A stretch of 25,517 nt of DNA, taken from assembly GCA_905372495.1 (NCBI GenBank), contig CAJPPG010000009.1, positions 1 to 25,517 on the forward strand. Direction: 5' to 3'. The notes below the pieces were generated by a model. The model had not been told where the DNA came from. It worked only from the letters and a program-made list of their open reading frames with translations, and did no database searches. Made by a program: the position numbers and the translations under genes. Positions 8,694 through 15,338 of the stretch are shown here, piece by piece. The DNA comes from Candidatus Saccharimonadota bacterium (GTDB lineage Bacteria; Patescibacteriota; Saccharimonadia; Saccharimonadales; Saccharimonadaceae). Numbering within the stretch: position 1 is the first letter of the stretch; each line of letters opens with the position of its first letter.

Positions 8694-9122
8694 ATGATTC
8701 CAGGGCAAGATAAGCCTCATAATAAATCTTCTTGCTTAAATTTTCTTAATAATGAAGTACTACCATGTTTTTTAAATTGTAATAATAAAAAAATAATTGG
8801 TGATCAAACGGACTTTACCTATATTGCCACTAATTTTTGGAAAATCCCTTTTATTTTCAATAAAGAAAAATACATATTGTATGGCTACGATTTTATTGGG
8901 GAAGCCGACAGTTCCGTTGAATCACTTAGCTTTTTTATTAAAAGCAATGATATAAGTTTGGCTGATTATAAATTTGAAGTCCTTCCAATTTCTCCCGAAA
9001 AAAACAACGATGTAATCAACTATACATACTTCAATAAATATTCTAGAACTTATCAATACCATCCGGTATCCTCGGACGAAATATTTTTAGTTAAAATCAA
9101 AAACAGTTTAGATTTGAATTAA
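8694..9122 (+). CDS. Uncharacterised small protein, 142 aa
   Basis: I do not recognise the product. It is rich in Asn, Tyr, Phe, Ile and Lys, has no signal peptide or membrane helix, and its codons are clearly more AT-rich than those of the flanking glmM and murC genes. AGAAAGG about 6 bases before the ATG is an acceptable ribosome binding site, and the frame fills the gap between GNAT and murC cleanly. The composition suggests either a weakly selected or a recently acquired gene. It could be a poorly conserved orphan. Confidence 0.6.
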   Translation: MIPGQDKPHNKSSCLNFLNNEVLPCFLNCNNKKIIGDQTDFTYIATNFWKIPFIFNKEKYILYGYDFIGEADSSVESLSFFIKSNDISLADYKFEVLPISPEKNNDVINYTYFNKYSRTYQYHPVSSDEIFLVKIKNSLDLN

Positions 9123-9148
9123 ACTCGCACTTACTTTCTATTTTCAAT

Positions 9149-9161
9149 TATAATATACCCA
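9149..9161 (+). promoter_or_regulatory. murC promoter, predicted leaderless start
   Basis: TATAAT at 9149-9154 ends 6 bases before the ATG at 9161. Transcription would be expected to begin at or next to the A of the start codon. No Shine-Dalgarno sequence and no clear -35 are present. Confidence 0.6.
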
Positions 9162-10456
9162 TGAATATCTATATTTCTGGCATTTCTGGCACCGGCATGG
9201 GCCCGCTCGCTCTTATGGCAAAAAATGCTGGTTATCAAGTTTTTGGCTCCGATCAACAACGTGGGGCTATTTCAAATGAGCTTGACCAGGCACAAATTCC
9301 CTTCGCTGTTGGCGCGCAAGATGGCCAATATCTTCAAGAAATTCACGAGAAGTATCATCTCGATTGGTTTGTTCATACCTCTGCTCTCCCCGAAGATCAT
9401 CCCGAGTTGCAGCTCGCCAAATCTCTTGGGCTTAAAATTTCTAAACGTGACGAATTGACTGCTCATCTTGTCGAAACACTTGGCCTTAAGATGATTGCCG
9501 TCGCAGGTACTCACGGAAAAACCACTACAACCGCCATGCTAATTTGGGTCGCCAAACAACTCCAACTTCCCGCCGCCTACATTGTGGGCTCCACTTTAAA
9601 TTTTGCTCCTTCTGGTTCCTATCAAAAAAACGATCAATATTTTATCTACGAAGCCGACGAGTATGATCGTAATTTTCTCCACTATCAGCCTTGGCTCTCC
9701 CTTATTACTTTTGTCTCGTATGATCATCCCGATATCTACCTTTCTGAATCTGATTATCATCAGGCCTTTCTTCAATTTGAAAATCAGAGCCAATCTCTCA
9801 TCTTTGCAAATCCGGCTGCGGCTCCTTCGGATCTTTCACAGCTCTCATCTCAATCCTTTCAGATTTTAAAAACTCCGGATCCTCGCCTCACTCTCGCTGG
9901 CTCTGCTCGCCGTGAAGATGCGAATTTAGTTTTTTATGTAATTAAACAAATCTTGGCAGATCAGCCAAACGCTCATAAGATCTCTGATCAGCAAATTATC
10001 GACATTCTCAACCAATTTCCAGGCGTTGGTCGTCGTTTTGAGCGTCTTTCTGACGGGCTCTATTCTGATTATGCTCATCACCCAGAAGAAATTCGCGCCA
10101 CTGTCGAGATCGCCAAGGAAGAGGCTAAGAATCTTGGCAAAAATGGCGTAGTTGTCGTTTATCAGCCCCATCAAAATACCCGCCAACACGAAGTATTTTC
10201 TCTTTATCGGGATGTTTTTCTTGGCGTCGATCAGCTTTTTTGGCTGCCAACTTATCTCACGCGCGAAAATCCTGAGCTTAAAATCTATGCGCCCATTGAT
10301 TTTATTAACACCCTGATTAATTCCGAAATTGCCATCTCTGCCAACCTCGACGATCAACTCAAGGTAAAACTAAAATCCCTCCTTCATGATAATTACCTTG
10401 TCATTCTCATGTCTGCCGGTCCCGCTGATCAGTGGTTCCGTGATAACCTAATCTAG
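9161..10456 (+). CDS. murC: UDP-N-acetylmuramate--L-alanine ligase (MurC-type Mur ligase)
   Basis: The enzyme adds the first amino acid of the peptidoglycan stem peptide using ATP in the cytoplasm. The 431-aa protein shows the three Mur ligase domains: an N-terminal Rossmann motif GISGTGMGPLA at 7-17, the ATP loop GTHGKTTTT at 116-124, the EADEYD block at 164-169 with YDHPDIY at 187-193, and the C-terminal domain beginning near FPGVGRRFE, with DYAHHPEEI and YQPHQNTR. The FLHYQP segment, DYAHHP and QPHQNTR favour MurC. EADEYD is closer to Mpl, the tripeptide-recycling ligase, so Mpl is the main alternative. Recycling seems less likely for a small genome, and that is inference. It is probably expressed from the TATAAT just before its ATG rather than by read-through. 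Confidence 0.78.
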   Translation: MNIYISGISGTGMGPLALMAKNAGYQVFGSDQQRGAISNELDQAQIPFAVGAQDGQYLQEIHEKYHLDWFVHTSALPEDHPELQLAKSLGLKISKRDELTAHLVETLGLKMIAVAGTHGKTTTTAMLIWVAKQLQLPAAYIVGSTLNFAPSGSYQKNDQYFIYEADEYDRNFLHYQPWLSLITFVSYDHPDIYLSESDYHQAFLQFENQSQSLIFANPAAAPSDLSQLSSQSFQILKTPDPRLTLAGSARREDANLVFYVIKQILADQPNAHKISDQQIIDILNQFPGVGRRFERLSDGLYSDYAHHPEEIRATVEIAKEEAKNLGKNGVVVVYQPHQNTRQHEVFSLYRDVFLGVDQLFWLPTYLTRENPELKIYAPIDFINTLINSEIAISANLDDQLKVKLKSLLHDNYLVILMSAGPADQWFRDNLI

Positions 10457-10480
10457 GCCTCGTCTCCAGCTTTCCTGTTA

Positions 10481-10500
10481 TGCTATAATTAAAACGTTTA
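10481..10500 (+). promoter_or_regulatory. Extended -10 promoter, predicted leaderless start
   Basis: TGcTATAAT at 10481-10489 is a perfect extended -10 and ends 10 bases before the ATG at 10500. There is no -35 and no ribosome binding site. Confidence 0.6.
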
Positions 10501-11252
10501 TGGGTGGTTTTATTAAGAAGGAACATCAAGAGGAGAAGCGTCGTCTTTCTCAGCTTTTTAAGCAGATTAAAACCTGGCAACTCCTTCTAGCTCTCATTCC
10601 TCTGCTTTTTTTAACCGCAACATTTTTACGTTTTGATCACCTTAAAATGTATGACTTAAAAAATAAAGTCTTGCAGGCAGATCAGGGGAAAACCGCTGAT
10701 GGCAAGGAAATCACATCTCAGGAGGAAATCGATAATAATCTAAAAGCTGCTCTTACTGAATTAAAACAATATACAAACTCGCATGTCGTCATTAATTTTA
10801 TTGAAAAGAACGGACGTAATGTCCTCACTTTTGGCACGGGGCCATTTTATCTAGAAAACCAGTATAACCGTAAGGCCACTACTGCCCTCGCTGAAGCTGA
10901 GACTAAATTAAAGCAAGCCGGTGATAATAATCCAAATGGTAACGTCTTCGCCAAGGCAATGGAGGTTTGTAAGCCTCAGGCTATTGCCCACGGCTGGGCC
11001 TGGAATAGTCCTGGCTATCTCAATTGTATGACTGGAGTTATCAATAGCTATCCATCAACCGATCAGCTCACAACCTCTCTCGCAGCAAACATTCCGTCAA
11101 CCTCTCTTTATCGCTATGACTTTTCTTCCCCTGTTTGGGCTCCCGATCTTGCTGGTTTTTCAGTTCTTCTCTGTCTTCTTCTTTTTATCTTTATCTTGCT
11201 TCGCTTCATCGGTTTTCTAATTCTCCGTATCGCCATTATTTTTATCAAATAA
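10500..11252 (+). CDS. Uncharacterised two-TM envelope protein, 250 aa
   Basis: No family is recognised. The first 26 residues are charged and cytoplasmic, a hydrophobic helix spans about 27-43, a polar domain of about 170 residues follows, and a strongly hydrophobic segment covers about 217-247 with a short basic tail. The charge pattern suggests both ends inside and the middle domain outside. The outside domain has exactly two cysteines (157 and 176), which could form a disulfide, around a Trp-rich HGWAWNSPGYLNC stretch. The gene starts 43 bases after murC with its own extended -10. The layout resembles the one-TM proteins near the pilin genes but no sequence relationship is clear. Confidence 0.75.
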   Translation: MGGFIKKEHQEEKRRLSQLFKQIKTWQLLLALIPLLFLTATFLRFDHLKMYDLKNKVLQADQGKTADGKEITSQEEIDNNLKAALTELKQYTNSHVVINFIEKNGRNVLTFGTGPFYLENQYNRKATTALAEAETKLKQAGDNNPNGNVFAKAMEVCKPQAIAHGWAWNSPGYLNCMTGVINSYPSTDQLTTSLAANIPSTSLYRYDFSSPVWAPDLAGFSVLLCLLLFIFILLRFIGFLILRIAIIFIK

Positions 11253-11293
11253 AACATTAAAATTTTCACCTCTATAAAATCCCTGAAAACCCC

Positions 11294-11347
11294 TTGACAG
11301 ATTACCCCCCCTACCATAAGATAAGACTATATCAATTAAAGGAGGAA
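11294..11347 (+). promoter_or_regulatory. Sigma70-type promoter and strong RBS of the 68-aa gene
   Basis: TTGACA (11294-11299) is followed after 17 bases by TAAGAT (11317-11322). AAAGGAGG lies at about 11338-11345, directly before the ATG at 11350. The combination predicts strong expression. Confidence 0.65.
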
Positions 11348-11349
11348 AA

Positions 11350-11556
11350 ATGGCCTACAGTCACACTAACAGTAAAGGCATCACCTATTATCTACATAAA
11401 TCTGAGGTTACCCTCCGTGGTGGCAAGCCTCAGACTATTTATTTCTTCACTAAAACTGAGAACAATCCAAAGGGTACCCCAGTTGATCTTCCTGAAGATC
11501 GCGTTGTTAACGAAAACCCACGCAACGGTTTCCTTACTCTTTCTAAGAAGAAATAG
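11350..11556 (+). CDS. Conserved small protein, 68 aa
   Basis: A small basic protein with no membrane segment. The pattern YYLHKSEVTLRGGKPQTIYF at residues 13-32, then a short polar turn, VDLPEDRVV, and NPRNGFLTL near the C-terminus resembles small uncharacterised proteins I associate with CPR bacteria and some other prokaryotes, read as a compact beta-rich fold. That memory is not verified here. Its role is unknown. It is monocistronic, with a near-consensus promoter, a near-perfect ribosome binding site and an intrinsic terminator, which suggests an abundant product. A nucleic-acid or ribosome-associated role is a guess from its charge only. Confidence 0.8.
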   Translation: MAYSHTNSKGITYYLHKSEVTLRGGKPQTIYFFTKTENNPKGTPVDLPEDRVVNENPRNGFLTLSKKK

Positions 11557-11620
11557 TTTCTAGATCAAGAGGTTAGCTAATTTAGTAATAAAAACACTAA
11601 AAACTTATAATAAATAAATT

Positions 11621-11651
11621 AAAATACCAGGTTCATCCCTGGTATTTTTTA
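11621..11651 (+). terminator. Intrinsic terminator after the 68-aa gene
   Basis: AAAATACCAGG (11621-11631) pairs with CCTGGTATTTT (11638-11648) around a 6-base loop, followed by more T residues. Confidence 0.85.
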
Positions 11652-11663
11652 AAATAATTTTCC

Positions 11664-11691
11664 ATAAAAAATGGACTGGCAAAAGCCAGCC
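11664..11691 (-). terminator. Intrinsic terminator for the secreted Cys-tract gene
   Basis: On the minus strand CTGGC-TTTT-GCCAG (11689-11676) is followed by TCCATTTTTT. It lies about 70 bases after the stop of the minus-strand gene. Confidence 0.75.
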
Positions 11692-11757
11692 CTGAAAAGA
11701 ATAGTCAATGACTTTGTCTAGTTTATCACCCCCCCATTTTTAAAAAGTGAACTCTTA

Positions 11758-12342
11758 TTATAATTTAGACAACATGTCTAAGAGTTCATATAATGTTTGT
11801 GAGCTGGACCAGGCCCAGCCGTCCCACTCTTCGCCAGAGTTAAGCGGTGTACCATTGTGTGCCAGCCATACTGGATGACAGCTGTCCAGGAAGCCATTAT
11901 TGTAACGGTACTGGATTTTTAAAGTCCAGTTGTTGCGCGAGAACTCCTGTTGCACGACATCATAGTCTCCACCAGTTGCCTTCCAAGTCTTGGTTACTAC
12001 CGTAAACCCAGAATTCTTGGCAGAGCTTTCCAAGGCATCCGCAAGTTGCATTTTATAACCGCTATACTGTTTGCGGTTATCCTCCCTCGCGTGAGCGTCG
12101 GTCACTCGCTTAGTTTCAGTCATGACAGTCTTCTCTGCTTCGCCAGCAGGTTGGACTTGGTTACTAGTGTTTCCACTAGCTTTATTGCTGGATCCACCAT
12201 TGCAAGTGCAAGTACAATTGCAATTACATTGGCACTGGCAGTTACTAGTATATGCTGCTTTTGCCGAACTAGTCGGCATTGAAAAGAAAATTACTAAAGC
12301 TACCGCAACAATAGCTTTAAATATATTACTTAACATAGTCAT
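11758..12342 (-). CDS. Secreted protein with alternating-cysteine tract
   Basis: No family is recognised. The 194-aa product begins with a clear signal peptide: hydrophobic residues 7-22 and a plausible cleavage near AKA at 27-30. Directly after it comes a tract with seven cysteines at every second position (35 to 47), separated by Gln, Asn or Thr, then a flexible Gly/Ser/Asn linker, a charged helical stretch at about 70-110, and a compact C-terminal domain with many Trp and Tyr and one more Cys at 155. The mature N-terminus could bind metal, form multiple disulfides or crosslink; this is inference. The ATG at 12342 has AAAGGAGG six bases upstream and a leader of about 70 bases from a TATAAT at 12426-12421. 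It is terminated by its own hairpin. Confidence 0.8.
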   Translation of the reverse strand: MTMLSNIFKAIVAVALVIFFSMPTSSAKAAYTSNCQCQCNCNCTCTCNGGSSNKASGNTSNQVQPAGEAEKTVMTETKRVTDAHAREDNRKQYSGYKMQLADALESSAKNSGFTVVTKTWKATGGDYDVVQQEFSRNNWTLKIQYRYNNGFLDSCHPVWLAHNGTPLNSGEEWDGWAWSSSQTLYELLDMLSKL

Positions 12343-12346
12343 TTAT

Positions 12347-12426
12347 ATCCTCCTTTTAAAAAACTATGTTATGGCCCCCACACTATCATGGGCTCTTTAA
12401 GCCAACTTTACATCAATCTTATTATA
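12347..12426 (-). promoter_or_regulatory. Promoter, leader and RBS of the Cys-tract gene
   Basis: TATAAT on the minus strand (12426-12421) predicts a start near 12413 and a leader of about 70 bases that ends in AAAGGAGG. The leader contains a small hairpin (GGCT-TAAAG-AGCC, near 12392-12404) and a run of five G residues. No known riboswitch was recognised. Confidence 0.5.
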
Positions 12427-12456
12427 ACATTTTTTAATGAAATGTAAAATATTAAC

Positions 12457-12915
12457 CTAGCTTTTAGCGGAGCCAAATAAAAATTCCAACCACTGCTCAA
12501 AATTTGACAGCTTTCTGGCTTCTATTCTTTCATCAAGGGTTAGTTTTGGGTGTTTATTTTTGGCAATTTCGCTATTATTTGGTAAGTCAATCATTACCTC
12601 ACCCGGCAACTGTTTTCCCAGTAATTTGCGCGCCTCTAATTCCTGATATTCCTCAGATGCATAATACTGATTTTCTAATTTTGTCTTATTTACATCAAGC
12701 TGTAACAATTCCATCTCGGTTTGTTTGGCATTCATTTGTTGCTGTAATTCCCAGTTTTTAGCAATTGAACCAACCGAGGCAATTAAGAGTACAGAAAAAA
12801 GTAAGGGAATAGAGAGTAGTAGAATGTTATTAAAATTTAAAATCTCAGTTTTTATCCAAAAACGTATATGATTAAAACGTATCCTGAATTGTTCTTTTTT
12901 TGAGCGCACACCCAT
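12457..12915 (-). CDS. FtsB/DivIC-like septum formation initiator
   Basis: A 152-aa bitopic membrane protein: basic cytoplasmic N-terminus, one helix at about 30-48, a heptad-like coiled coil at about 53-85, then YQELEARKLLGKQLPGEVMI at 90-109. That last block matches the FtsB/DivIC/FtsL-type signature (a residue pattern around AR..LG...PGE), so a scaffold role in the divisome is likely. The C-terminal 40 residues are longer than in classical FtsB. An upstream in-frame ATG at 12954 exists but lies inside the promoter. The ATG at 12915 is chosen because TGaTATAAT ends 7 bases before it, predicting a leaderless start. The gene is head-to-head with a tRNA 42 bases away. Confidence 0.75.
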   Translation of the reverse strand: MGVRSKKEQFRIRFNHIRFWIKTEILNFNNILLLSIPLLFSVLLIASVGSIAKNWELQQQMNAKQTEMELLQLDVNKTKLENQYYASEEYQELEARKLLGKQLPGEVMIDLPNNSEIAKNKHPKLTLDERIEARKLSNFEQWLEFLFGSAKS

Positions 12916-12957
12916 ATATCTTATTATATCAGTTTGTGATAAAATTAATAACAACCT
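12916..12957. promoter_or_regulatory. Divergent promoter between the FtsB-like gene and the tRNA
   Basis: On the minus strand the extended -10 TGaTATAAT lies at 12931-12923. On the plus strand TAAAAT at 12940-12945 is a plausible -10 for the tRNA, whose 5' end is 12958. The 42-base gap forces the two polymerase sites to overlap. Confidence 0.5.
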
Positions 12958-13033
12958 GGGGGCGTAGCTCAGGGGTTAGAGCAGGCGGCTCATAACCGCT
13001 TGGTCGTTGGTTCGAGCCCAACCGCCCCCACCA
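12958..13033 (+). tRNA. tRNA with CAT anticodon, probably tRNA-Ile2 (lysidine-modified); tRNA-Met is the alternative
   Basis: A complete cloverleaf with encoded CCA: acceptor GGGGGCG/CGCCCCC, a D arm with AGGGGTTAGAGC, anticodon loop CTCATAA, and T arm GTTGG-TTCGAGC-CCAAC. It starts with a paired G1:C72, so it is not the initiator. The anticodon arm and variable region (AGGCGG-loop-CCGCTTGGTCG) closely follow the E. coli tRNA-Ile(CAU) pattern as I remember it rather than elongator tRNA-Met. If so, TilS would convert C34 to lysidine and the tRNA would read AUA. Automated callers usually label any CAT tRNA as Met. Confidence 0.9.
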
Positions 13034-13038
13034 ATTTT

Positions 13039-13062
13039 AAAACGACTTCAGGTCGTTTTTTG
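13039..13062 (+). terminator. Intrinsic terminator after the tRNA
   Basis: AACGAC (13041-13046) pairs with GTCGTT (13052-13057) around TTCAG, followed by a T run to 13061. Confidence 0.8.
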
Positions 13063-13084
13063 TTTAGTATAAACTGTTTAAGAT

Positions 13085-13099
13085 TATAAAGTGTTACAA
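13085..13099 (+). promoter_or_regulatory. Predicted leaderless promoter
   Basis: TATAAA at 13085-13090 ends 8 bases before the ATG at 13099. No ribosome binding site is present. Confidence 0.5.
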
Positions 13100-13953
13100 T
13101 GTATTTTATAAGCGAGAAAAATATAGTGCAAAATTTAGAATCTAAAAACTCTATTAATCAAGATCAAAATTCACCTAACGAATGGGATGATGTTGTAAAA
13201 AAGGCGAAGGAGATTTGGCAACGGCAAACAGAAAAAGCTCCAGATTATGCCACAGATTTCTATCGGGCAGCCCTTAGTGTCTCAAGAGATTTTGACCAAC
13301 GCAGGCAAAATCTTGAATCTAGTGGTAGTAAAATGTCTCAGCAGGAGTTTGAAAAATGGGAAGACGCTCTGTCTGATGAACTTGAATTTGCAAACGATGA
13401 ATTAGAAAAGACCGACAATTCCCTAGAGACCTTCGCCGAATCTGCACGAGCCATGATTGTTACTACTGATGAGCATAAAACCTATAAGACAATTGAAGCA
13501 CAGGCAGGGAATTATTACCATGATAGAATGATTGCACTGAAAAACGCCATTGAATCTTCAGGTGATCAGAGTTCAAAAGCCGACCTAGAATACACCAAGG
13601 GCTTTTATTTTGCCGTTATGGATCATCTTGATTATCGTTATGAAGAACGAGAGAAGATTATTTCTATGGGGGTAGATAAATTTGATAAAGAACGCACCAT
13701 GGCTCATAATAATGTTATTAAGCATCTCAACGGACTCAATGATCTGGCGAGAAAATATCATGTTAGGCCGTTTACTGTTCGTAATTTCTGTCCAAGTGAT
13801 GCCCGCCCGAAAGGGAAACAAACTCCTGCTATTGCAGACTTAATGACCTATGATCGTTATTCGGTTCAAAGTTACTATGTTATTGCTTTTTCGTCTGAAG
13901 AGAGGAAGAGGCAGGCTATCCAGGAGCGTAATAATCGATACGGTGGCTATTAA
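13099..13953 (+). CDS. Uncharacterised helical cytoplasmic protein, 284 aa
   Basis: I do not recognise the family. The protein is hydrophilic, with no signal peptide or membrane helix. Most of it reads as amphipathic helix: residues 25-115 are rich in Glu, Asp, Lys, Gln and Arg in heptad-like spacing, and the central part (about 130-225) has regularly spaced Tyr, His and Asp. The C-terminus (YYVIAFSSEERKRQAIQERN) is basic and helical. It is placed between the tRNA terminator and a strong promoter for the next small gene, so it is probably transcribed alone. The start at 13099 is supported by a -10-like box immediately upstream. A structural or adaptor role would be guesswork. Confidence 0.7.
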   Translation: MYFISEKNIVQNLESKNSINQDQNSPNEWDDVVKKAKEIWQRQTEKAPDYATDFYRAALSVSRDFDQRRQNLESSGSKMSQQEFEKWEDALSDELEFANDELEKTDNSLETFAESARAMIVTTDEHKTYKTIEAQAGNYYHDRMIALKNAIESSGDQSSKADLEYTKGFYFAVMDHLDYRYEEREKIISMGVDKFDKERTMAHNNVIKHLNGLNDLARKYHVRPFTVRNFCPSDARPKGKQTPAIADLMTYDRYSVQSYYVIAFSSEERKRQAIQERNNRYGGY

Positions 13954-13956
13954 ACT

Positions 13957-14015
13957 TTGACAATTACAAATAAATATGCCATAATATAATATCTAGACAT
14001 TTAGGGGGAGGTGAT
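13957..14015 (+). promoter_or_regulatory. Strong promoter and RBS of the 88-aa gene
   Basis: TTGACA (13957-13962) is 17 bases from CATAAT (13980-13985). A second box, TATAAT, overlaps at 13985-13990. GGGGGAGGTGA (about 14004-14014) is a strong ribosome binding site before the ATG at 14019. Confidence 0.65.
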
Positions 14016-14018
14016 TTT

Positions 14019-14285
14019 ATGTCTAAAGTACTTAAAAGCGGAACTCAAATCATTGAGAAAATGTCTCGCGAGTTTTTTTATTTGCATTTTATTCGAGGGG
14101 TATGTAAAACTCGACCCTTTGCGTCGCTGGCCTCGTTTAAGGCAAAGAACCTTTCGGAGATGGAAAGAACAGAGGTGCGTGCCATTCTAGCTAATAATGG
14201 TATACCCTTTGAATTGACTGGCTCAGAACAGGCTCTCGATGAGGTTGCTGCTGCTGTATCAGCGCGAGCTGTTGCTCTTAAATAA
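14019..14285 (+). CDS. Uncharacterised small protein, 88 aa
   Basis: No family is recognised with confidence. The first half is basic with several aromatics and one Cys (near residue 29). The second half reads as two helices around ILANNGIPFELTG, a small alpha/beta arrangement distantly reminiscent of the C-terminal domain of ribosomal protein L7/L12 and its stand-alone relatives, but the key L12 residues are not clearly conserved and I do not assign it. It has its own near-consensus promoter, a very strong ribosome binding site and its own terminator, so it is expected to be well expressed. Confidence 0.65.
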   Translation: MSKVLKSGTQIIEKMSREFFYLHFIRGVCKTRPFASLASFKAKNLSEMERTEVRAILANNGIPFELTGSEQALDEVAAAVSARAVALK

Positions 14286-14289
14286 TTTT

Positions 14290-14316
14290 TACCCCCGCTT
14301 GTCGGGGGTTTGTCTT
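14290..14316 (+). terminator. Intrinsic terminator after the 88-aa gene
   Basis: ACCCCCG (14291-14297) pairs with CGGGGGT (14303-14309) around a 5-base loop and is followed by a T-rich tract. Confidence 0.9.
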
Positions 14317-14319
14317 TTC

Positions 14320-14359
14320 TTGTATTTTCCTTTCACGCAGACTATAATCATAAGTACTA
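14320..14359 (+). promoter_or_regulatory. Promoter of the one-TM coiled-coil gene, predicted leaderless
   Basis: TTGTAT (14320-14325) is 17 bases from TATAAT (14343-14348), which ends 10 bases before the ATG at 14359. There is no ribosome binding site. Confidence 0.6.
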
Positions 14360-15246
14360 TGGATAATTCCAATAATGAACAAGTTTTTCACAGTAGTGAT
14401 ATCGCAAACCAGACACTAGCTGGCTCTGCAGCTGATCCTTTTACGCTAACTGATAAAGAGAAAAAACGTCAAGAAAAACAAGCAGAACTAAACAATAAGC
14501 GTAAGCAAAGAGCTGAGACTAGAGCGGCCAAAAAAGCTGAACGCAGAGCTAAGCTTGCTGAACTTCGTCAACACCTTGACCATTGGCGAAAAAGCAACCC
14601 CCTTGCTTTTATTTTATCTTCCGTTGGTGCCTCAATTCTCATTCTCGCCATCATCGTTAGTTCCAGCTGGTTCATTGTTTCGCAAATCACTCGCGAGAAA
14701 GCCCCAACCCGTACTACTAATAATAATATTGACCCAACTGACTATATCTCCGTAAATTGTAAATGCGCCAAAGGCTCTCAAGAATACAACGATCTCAAAG
14801 AAGATTATGAAATGGCTGCGGAGCGCGAAAAGGAAATTATTAGCAATTTTGATTATAAAACCGCTACTCCATTTAAAACTATTGAGTTTATTAATGCCGT
14901 TATTGGTTCGGGCTATCTAGAAGACGCTTATGATTCTGCTGGCAATTTAAATACCGTCAAAGCTTTTGATAACTATAATCAGCGAATTCAATCAGCCAAT
15001 ATTACTAATGATGATCAAAAAACTCTCCTTGAGCTATATTCTTCTAGTATCTATAACAAAGCCAAACAATACAACCAAACTTTAGAAAAACTCTTTAATT
15101 ACATTCCTGAAAATATGCCTGACGGCACCAAATATATCTACTACAGTATTTCTTATGATGCTTATAAGGGGCTTGGTTATACTGAAAAGGCTGATTCTAT
15201 AGCTAAGCTCCTCGAATCTATTCCTTATGGCTCCGGCTCTTTTTAG
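14359..15246 (+). CDS. One-TM protein with basic coiled coil, next to pilin genes
   Basis: An unrecognised 295-aa protein. Residues 1-30 are polar, 33-78 form an almost uninterrupted Lys/Arg/Glu/Ala helix with strong positive charge, 83-108 form one membrane helix, and the remaining 185 residues are outside, helical, with C135 and C137 close to the membrane. The outside part (EYNDLKEDYEMAAEREKEI and later Tyr-rich helices) may be a TPR-like or bundle domain, but no repeat consensus is clear. The frame is open further upstream to 14239, yet that would cross the terminator and promoter, so the ATG at 14359 is preferred. It lies 91 bases before the prepilin operon. A platform or assembly accessory role is inference from position and topology alone. 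Confidence 0.78.
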   Translation: MDNSNNEQVFHSSDIANQTLAGSAADPFTLTDKEKKRQEKQAELNNKRKQRAETRAAKKAERRAKLAELRQHLDHWRKSNPLAFILSSVGASILILAIIVSSSWFIVSQITREKAPTRTTNNNIDPTDYISVNCKCAKGSQEYNDLKEDYEMAAEREKEIISNFDYKTATPFKTIEFINAVIGSGYLEDAYDSAGNLNTVKAFDNYNQRIQSANITNDDQKTLLELYSSSIYNKAKQYNQTLEKLFNYIPENMPDGTKYIYYSISYDAYKGLGYTEKADSIAKLLESIPYGSGSF

Positions 15247-15325
15247 TCTCTCCCTATCCAACTTTTAATTTTAATTTTGCCGTAGTCTCCTTTTTAAGTT
15301 TATGGTAAAACCTAAAATGCTCATG

Positions 15326-15338
15326 TATAATAAAACTA
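15326..15338 (+). promoter_or_regulatory. Prepilin operon promoter, predicted leaderless
   Basis: TATAAT at 15326-15331 ends 6 bases before the ATG at 15338. An in-frame ATG at 15302 would place the -10 inside the coding region and lacks a ribosome binding site. Confidence 0.55.

Noticed and set aside
9161..10456. Assignment as Mpl, the tripeptide-recycling ligase
   Set aside because: EADEYD would fit, but FLHYQP, DYAHHP and QPHQNTR favour MurC. Kept as the alternative.
12343..12426. Leader of the Cys-tract gene as a riboswitch
   Set aside because: Only a 4-bp hairpin and a G run are visible; no known aptamer consensus or terminator switch.
12916..12954. Upstream ATG for the FtsB-like gene
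   Set aside because: It lies upstream of the extended -10 and the added residues do not look like a leader.
14239..14358. N-terminal extension of the one-TM coiled-coil protein
   Set aside because: The extension would cross the previous gene's end, a strong terminator and the -10 box; the first 40 residues are not protein-like for this family.
15302..15337. Earlier ATG of prepilin 1
   Set aside because: It would contain the TATAAT box and lengthen an already complete prepilin leader.
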